Assembly (NCBI GenBank): GCA_013350335.1
Contig: CM023537.1
Coordinates: forward strand, 13,210,884-13,274,883
Direction of reading: 5' to 3'
Length of the DNA stretch: 64,000 nt
Source of the DNA: Chimonanthus salicifolius
Taxonomy: Eukaryota; Streptophyta; Magnoliopsida; Laurales; Calycanthaceae
In this document: positions 59,301-64,000 of the stretch, one piece after another
How the letters are laid out: every line of letters starts with the position of its first letter
Numbering within the stretch: position 1 is the first letter of the stretch
The notes under the pieces: model-generated
What the model was told of the DNA's origin: nothing
Databases searched by the model: none
The model's input: only the letters and a program-made list of their open reading frames with translations
Made by a program: the position numbers and the translations under genes

Positions 59301-62300
59301 GGTTTGGAACTTATTATTTTGAATTATTTATAATGGAAAGTGGTGTGAATAAGGCATTTTTTTATGAAAATGTGAATATTAACCTTTTTATATTTTTTGT
59401 GTCATATATTTCACATTTACATTTTATAGTTATTTACAAATTATTATATTAATTAACTTATTCATTCTTAATTAATTAATATCATGTATGACATCATGTT
59501 GATGTCACAGATTTGACCAACTTTGACCATGATTGAGAGACGGCCTAAACTTCTCCCAAGACGGTTTGACCATGGGTCAATTATCTAACATTGGTAATAT
59601 TTTAGTCATATTGGAAAACAATGTCAAAAAATATCAGATTAGCATGAAGAATGAATATGAGTGTCCAACACAAGTGCAAGTATCCCACACAGATAGAAGT
59701 GTCAAACATAGGTGGGTCACACATCTTGAAGAGTGCATGCAACATAGATAACAAGCATTTTCAATAAAAATCCAAATTCCATTTCATAAGAATCAGATGC
59801 TACTTCGACCATCCTTAATTATAGGTTTAAGGAACATGACCTTTCAATCAAAACCCATATTTTTGAGGTCCAAGCAACTCCTTGATGATTTTCGGCAATT
59901 TGACGAAAAAACAAGATACTTCTAGTATAAACTAGATTTCATTATGAAGACTTACATATTCTTTGAGAAAAAAATATCTTTTTGGAAATTGATTTTCAAA
60001 TTCAAAGAATCAATTGGTGACTTAGTGTAGACTTGGCAACAGTCAAGTCAGGTCTATTTTAGGGTCTTGTTAAATAGGTTAAATTGTCTCAAGTTTATTT
60101 CAGGTTCGGGTCAAATTGAATCGGGTTAGCCATTTACCTACCTAAGGTTACTTTTCTAATGAGACACATACCAAGACTACTCCTTAAAATCAACGGAAAG
60201 TATTGATCTTTTTCAGAAAGCAAAGTGGAGGTTGTGCATCTGGCTTGTGCTCTAACAAGGAATTCAAAGGTTTTAGAGCCGACGATTTGTGTCTGTCTTG
60301 GGAGGGTTATATGAGCTCCATCCCACGACAGGAGAAGAGGCTGGTTAAGTGGTCCACCCCTCCTCGCGGGACTCTTAAGTTTAATGTGGATGGGGATTAT
60401 AAACGAAAATCGGGGCCGACTGGGATTGGGGGAGTGCTTAGGGACCATCTGGGATGTATAAGTAATATATTTATGGAAGCTGTGAGGACCAAGGAATCTA
60501 ATGAGGCGGAACTCCTTAGTATCCGGAGAGCCTTGACATTAGGATCAAGCTTGGGGGGTACTAAATCAGAGATCGAAAACGATTCTTCTAATGCTATCAA
60601 ATGGGCTCAGGGGATAAAGCGTCCTCTATGGAGGTTGATCACTTTAATAAGGGGGATAAAGGGTTTATCTGTGGGCCTGGAGGTCTCCTTTTTACATATC
60701 AAGCGATCGGCTAATGACGTGGAGGACTTCTTTGCTAAAAATGGCGTGGAAGGACCGATCTGGGGAGTTTTCCATCTATCGGGAAGATAGTTGCTTTTGT
60801 TTAGATTTGTTTTTTTGGTTCTTTTTGCTTGTGTTTGGGTCTCTCTCTCTCTCTTAGGCCCTTTTTCTTGTTTTGCTTTGCTTTGTTTTTGTTCTCTTGT
60901 ATCTTGTTCTTGTTTTTAATGAATCTTCTTCTTTTCCGCACCAAAAGAAAAATGAGTGTAGACCTCGTATGGTTGGATGTGCTCTATACTTGCATATAGA
61001 CGTGATAACAGTCAGGTCTACCCATCTATAAATGGTTCAGGTAGAATCTACCCATTTATTAAACAAGTTCGGTCAGTTTTTGCCAAGTCTAGGTTGGTGG
61101 TGTTGATAGAATTGCTATTGAGAGGTACAGAGACGTAATGTGACATAACAAGAGATAAAGAGAGAGAGAGAGAGAGAGAGAGACCTACTTGTGGAGGGGA
61201 AGAGAGTGGGGGATGATGAGAGTGGGAAGAATACATGGAGAAGCAAATAAAGACAATAGACATTGAGACCAATAAGTGGGATCATCCAATGAACCGGTCT
61301 TTTACTATCTACTCATTCAATGATATTGAACCCAAGCACCAACGATAGTTCTGCTCCAAAACGCAGTTTGGAGGGTTCTTTGGCTTCGATCCGCAGTGGA
61401 TCTTGCCATGTTGTTACTGGGATCTACAACACCAGCATCGCCCCTGTCCTACCTTCCTATGCCCTAGGTTGACCTAGGGTTCCAGGCACGCAAAATGTCT
61501 GATATAGAAAAATTCTTGAATTCTTCAAGAGCGACACCCTTGTCACTGGGTTAGGGAATCCTTCCTTGATTCAACCCGTGCGGACACTCACTCGAACAAT
61601 CCTTCATCAAGCCAGTCAGCCTTACCACCTATTTCGGTCACTCGTTGGACCAATGAGATGAAACCAAACCACACACAAACTTGAACACAAGTTGAAAGAG
61701 AGATGTGAATGCCAATAATGCACTCACTTGTATTGATGAACAAAGAGAATACAAGGCTTGGACACTTTGCAAGCCCTCATCCACTAGGCTAGAACTCTTG
61801 GCTAGCTTGAGGGTTCATTGCAAATGAGGCATTCACCTCCTTTTATAGGTGAGGCCATGGAGCATGAGTGGTTAGGGTTGTGCCAAGCGGCATCACCCTA
61901 CGCCACAAGTTCTAGAGCTTCTTCTAGAACCATCCATACAAAATATCCTAGATATTTTACTTAGAAGACCCCACACAACCCTCAAGCTAGCCAAGCCAAA
62001 ATGATCTAGCATTGAGTGTGAGAGCTTGTAGCCCTTGAGTGTTTCCTTGTACTTCCTTTGAGTTCAATATAAGGTCAAGTTTGTATTGACAAGTCTGGGT
62101 GTTCCAACTCTTTCCCAACCTTCTGTTCAAGTGTGTGCTTGCTTTGGTTTCATCACTGTGGTTCAAAGAGTGACCAAATTAGTTGTGAGGCTGACTCACT
62201 TGACTTATGGTTGATTGAGTGAGTGTCGCACGGGCTGAATCAAGGAAGGATTCACTAACCCCGTGACAGATAGCCCACAATGCACGCTTGGTAAAAGCAT

Positions 62301-64000
62301 TTCTTGCAACTGAGTCACTAGGCTCAATGATATCCTTGAAAATCCGGTTGTTGTGTTCCTACCAAAGGCTCCAAATGGTGGCAAAAAAGGACAAATGCCA
62401 CAAGGAAGCGCATTTAGATGAAACGGAGACAATGCCCCCACAGAAAGGATAGCTTTACAAGAGACGATGGCATGACCCAAGCCACGCCGAACTGATCAAT
62501 AACAGGAATTCCAAACAGCCACAGAGAATGGGCAGTGAATAAGGAGATGATTTGACTCTTCGGAGGCTTGAAGGCAAAAAGGGCATGCACTGACCAATGT
62601 TCTTCCTCTATTGCAGCAAGTTATCTAGGGTCAAGATATTCTCCAAACCAGCAGTCCAAAGGAAACTAATCACTCTTGGAGGAGCTTTGGAGGAACCAAA
62701 TCTTAGGAAACTATGGCAGTACAAGCTAAGGAAGAAGTCCAAGTGAAAAGGGATTTGACTGAGAAGAAGCCAGAGTCATCAGGCCACCAAATCCGACTGT
62801 CCTCCCCCAATGCGCAGATTCTGCAGAAGGAGAGGGTGTGTAGAAGATTGGCAAAAGCATCTGTTGTACATGAGATACAACTAAAAAAATAGAACCCTTT
62901 TCTTCCCAAATATATTTCGGGCAATGATGGTCATCCCCAATAGTCAAATACATAGGCAGACAGGTGCCCAATTCTTTCTTCTATTTTTCTCTCACTTACA
63001 TTTCAACCTATCATGATGTTTTGTGCCAACATCTTCTATCTTTCATTATTTTCCCTTTTTTTACTATTGTCTGAAATGTTAGTATGATTCAGAGCTACAA
63101 TGGGCATCTCTCAAATGTTTCATGGACTACTGTTTTCTGCTGACATCAATACTGGGGATGATTCAGGCCTTACATGATCAAATATTGATAGAGAAACATA
63201 GAAGGGAAAGAAAAAAAAAAAGTTCAAGCCTAATTGAGCATCTCCCATTGCCCATGCTGCCTCAAATGCATATCAAAAAGAGTTGCTTGGCTATCAATAA
63301 GGGGGGTATAAATGCATTATACAGAAAAGAAGCCTTTAATATTTTCGCAGGGTTGGCGGGTTGAATGTCTGCCTGAAAGAACCACAACCGAATCACACTG
63401 GAAAGTAACAATCACGAAACCACCTTGATTTATTAACAAACATTGGCTTCCACAATACAATTCAATCGGATCAACTGAAATGGACAGACACCATAAATGG
63501 GCAGAAGAAATCCTGACCTGTGCCTTGACAAATCGGTTAATCTCAGCATCCTGACGCTGGAGCTCGCGATCGATCTCCTCATCAAAGAGGGACAAGACTG
63601 GGGAGTCTCCCGAGGAGCAAGCCATGCGACGATCATCAAGGGACAACCCTAAACCAGTCGAGACAGACCGGGTCTGCAGGAAATCGACAGACGAGATCTG
63701 CGAGTTCTCCAGAAATTCCTGTTCTTTCATTCTCTTATTCTTCGGCTCGCACCCAGTCCATTGCAGGTCCACCCCAGCACCGTCCAGCGCTGCAGCTGGA
63801 CCAGGAGCAAGTCCAACTACATGAACTACATTCCAAGATGAAAAATATATAATATAAATTAACACGCAACTTTACAGAAAAATATCTAATTTTCTAAATT
63901 TAGATGGATAGAGAGAAATTACATGGCGGGTTGAATTGAGGATGAGGTGGATCAGCGAAGGAAGGAGGGTTGAAGAGGGCGATTGGGGCAGAGATCTGGC
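56329..64000 (-). CDS. BOI-related/SBP-type RING E3 ubiquitin ligase (5' end outside window)
   Basis: Three exon segments on the minus strand: 64000-63923 (partial, open frame [17 protein letters not shown]), 63816-63518 and 56856-56329. GT/AG junctions and phases agree. Intron 2 is 6661 bp (63517-56857). Exon 2 encodes [11 protein letters not shown], then [20 protein letters not shown], typical of the BOTRYTIS SUSCEPTIBLE1 INTERACTOR/S-RNase-binding protein group. Exon 3 starts GDRLRQVIL, continues as a coiled coil (about the first 85 codons, including [20 protein letters not shown]), and ends with the C-terminal C3HC4 [19 protein letters not shown] and CPIC. Such proteins ubiquitinate targets in stress, cell-death and gibberellin responses. 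A second acceptor 9 nt upstream (exon start 63825) also keeps frame. The start codon is not in the window. Confidence 0.92.
57558..57716. repeat. Compound GT/GTGC/GTGGGT repeat, Z-DNA prone
   Basis: About 160 bp of alternating purine-pyrimidine: (GT)n, then (GTGC)n, then (GTGGGT)n. It lies in the large intron of the RING gene near its 3' acceptor (about 700 bp away). The open frames across it (Cys/Val/Arg-rich on one strand, His/Thr-rich on the other) are artefacts. Confidence 0.92.
58323..58341. repeat. (GA)n microsatellite
   Basis: About 19 bp of pure GA in the large intron of the RING gene. Confidence 0.8.
58850..58920. repeat. Short GTGTC/GACAC-word repeat
   Basis: It contains GTCCGACACGGGTGTCAGA and related words. 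A similar but more decayed cluster (GTGTCCAACACAAGTGC, GTGTCAAACA) is at about 59660-59715. It resembles the other palindromic-word repeats in style. Low confidence as a defined element. Confidence 0.3.
59209..59271. repeat. (CA)n plus C-rich tract, G-quadruplex potential on the minus strand
   Basis: About 21 bp of CA repeats, then about 43 bp with runs of three to eight C separated by single A or T. The minus strand therefore has at least six G-runs of three or more, enough for several quadruplex registers. An AAAT run follows (59273-59298). It lies in the large intron of the RING gene. Confidence 0.85.
60203..60790 (+). mobile_element. LINE-type RNase H domain, 5'-truncated element in the RING gene intron
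   Basis: A 195-codon frame carries a complete plant non-LTR RNase H (RVT_3) domain: [49 protein letters not shown] and [15 protein letters not shown]. The four acidic positions of the DEDD set (D in VDG, E in EAE, D in NDS, D in VED) are all present. The reverse transcriptase that normally precedes it is missing. A T-rich 3' UTR-like region ending near 60950 (AATGAATCTTCTTCTTTTCC then CACCAAAAG) follows. The frame lies antisense to the host gene. It is best read as a 5'-truncated LINE with no intact life cycle. Confidence 0.85.
61159..61182. repeat. (AG)12 microsatellite
   Basis: About 24 bp of pure AG dinucleotides in the large intron of the RING gene. Confidence 0.85.
61541..62268. mobile_element. 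Foldback (long terminal inverted repeat) element
   Basis: The left arm (61541 to about 61700) is inverted in the right arm (about 62110-62268). Aligned words include GAATCCTTCCTTGATTCA, CCCGTGCG(G)ACACTCACTC, GTCAGCCT, TTTCGGTCACTC/TTTGGTCACTC and GATGAAACCAAA. The similarity is clear over about 120 bp and fades after 160 bp. A second, inner inverted pair (GGCTAGCTTGAGGGTT near 61802; ACCCTCAAGCTAGCC near 61979) adds to the fold. The ends are TGTCAC...GTGACA. No transposase frame. The 9-bp flanks do not match, so Mutator-type origin is only a guess. It abuts the LINE remnant at 62269. Confidence 0.75.
62269..62971 (-). mobile_element. LINE remnant with zf-RVT region, frameshifted
   Basis: The minus strand contains, in different frames, [17 protein letters not shown] (typical sequence just before the zf-RVT domain of plant LINEs), then [20 protein letters not shown], then [18 protein letters not shown]. 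The order is correct for a plant LINE, but at least two frameshifts and stops separate the blocks. It is on the strand opposite to the RNase H fragment at 60203, so the two are separate insertions. It ends where the foldback element begins. Confidence 0.75.

Noticed and set aside
60020..60955. AGTGTAGAC direct repeat as target duplication of the RNase H LINE fragment
   Set aside because: The nine-base match is short and imperfect at its edges, and the left copy lies well before any LINE-like sequence.
1..64000. Search for tRNA, rRNA or known conserved microRNA genes
   Set aside because: Only tRNA-like SINE heads were found. No complete cloverleaf and none of the common plant microRNA sequences I looked for were recognised by eye.

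Overview
This is a plant nuclear window. The evidence is spliced genes with GT/AG introns, plant-specific transcription factor families (a HECATE-type bHLH and a class B heat shock factor), an AT-rich intergenic background, and many plant-style LTR, TRIM, LINE, SINE and MITE insertions. The organism looks like a flowering plant with dicot-type gene structure and a moderately repeat-rich genome. I cannot name the species, and a magnoliid or early-diverging eudicot is as possible as a core eudicot.

Only four host genes can be supported. (1) 362-1096, minus: an intronless HECATE-like bHLH transcription factor. (2) 12141-16982, minus: a five-exon class 3 lipase of the OBL1 (oil-body lipase 1) type; the splice model closes in frame at 474 aa. 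(3) 43132-44211, plus: a two-exon HSFB4-type heat shock factor of 329 aa. (4) 56329 to beyond 64000, minus: a BOI-related/SBP-type RING E3 ligase whose first visible exon is cut by the window edge and whose main intron is about 6.7 kb. No tRNA, rRNA or CRISPR was seen.

The rest is repeats. There is a TRIM at 3.8-4.4 kb with a perfect initiator-tRNA primer binding site. A second, very small TRIM family (LTRs about 117-140 bp) appears at 9.1, 10.0, 13.0, 15.5, 28.7 and 49.5 kb. A gag-only LTR retrotransposon at 18991-21844 has a perfect 5-bp target duplication and no pol. A nested pair lies at 33184-37193, where a 3.3-kb solo LTR sits inside a small LTR element. Non-LTR insertions lie at 14665-14938 (12-bp target duplication) and 17658-17813 (tRNA-type SINE, 14-bp target duplication). 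The large intron of the RING gene has collected two LINE remnants, a foldback element, a GT/GC-rich tract and a C-rich tract.

The most curious non-genic feature is a set of dispersed or tandem repeats built from short palindromic or both-orientation words: TATCGGCCGATA, CGGGTCGGGT/ACCCGACCCG, and CTCGG-AAGTA-CCGAG. I see no evidence for a multi-gene system. The genes are functionally independent neighbours. The best candidates for something little described are the gag-only element and the hairpin-word repeats.
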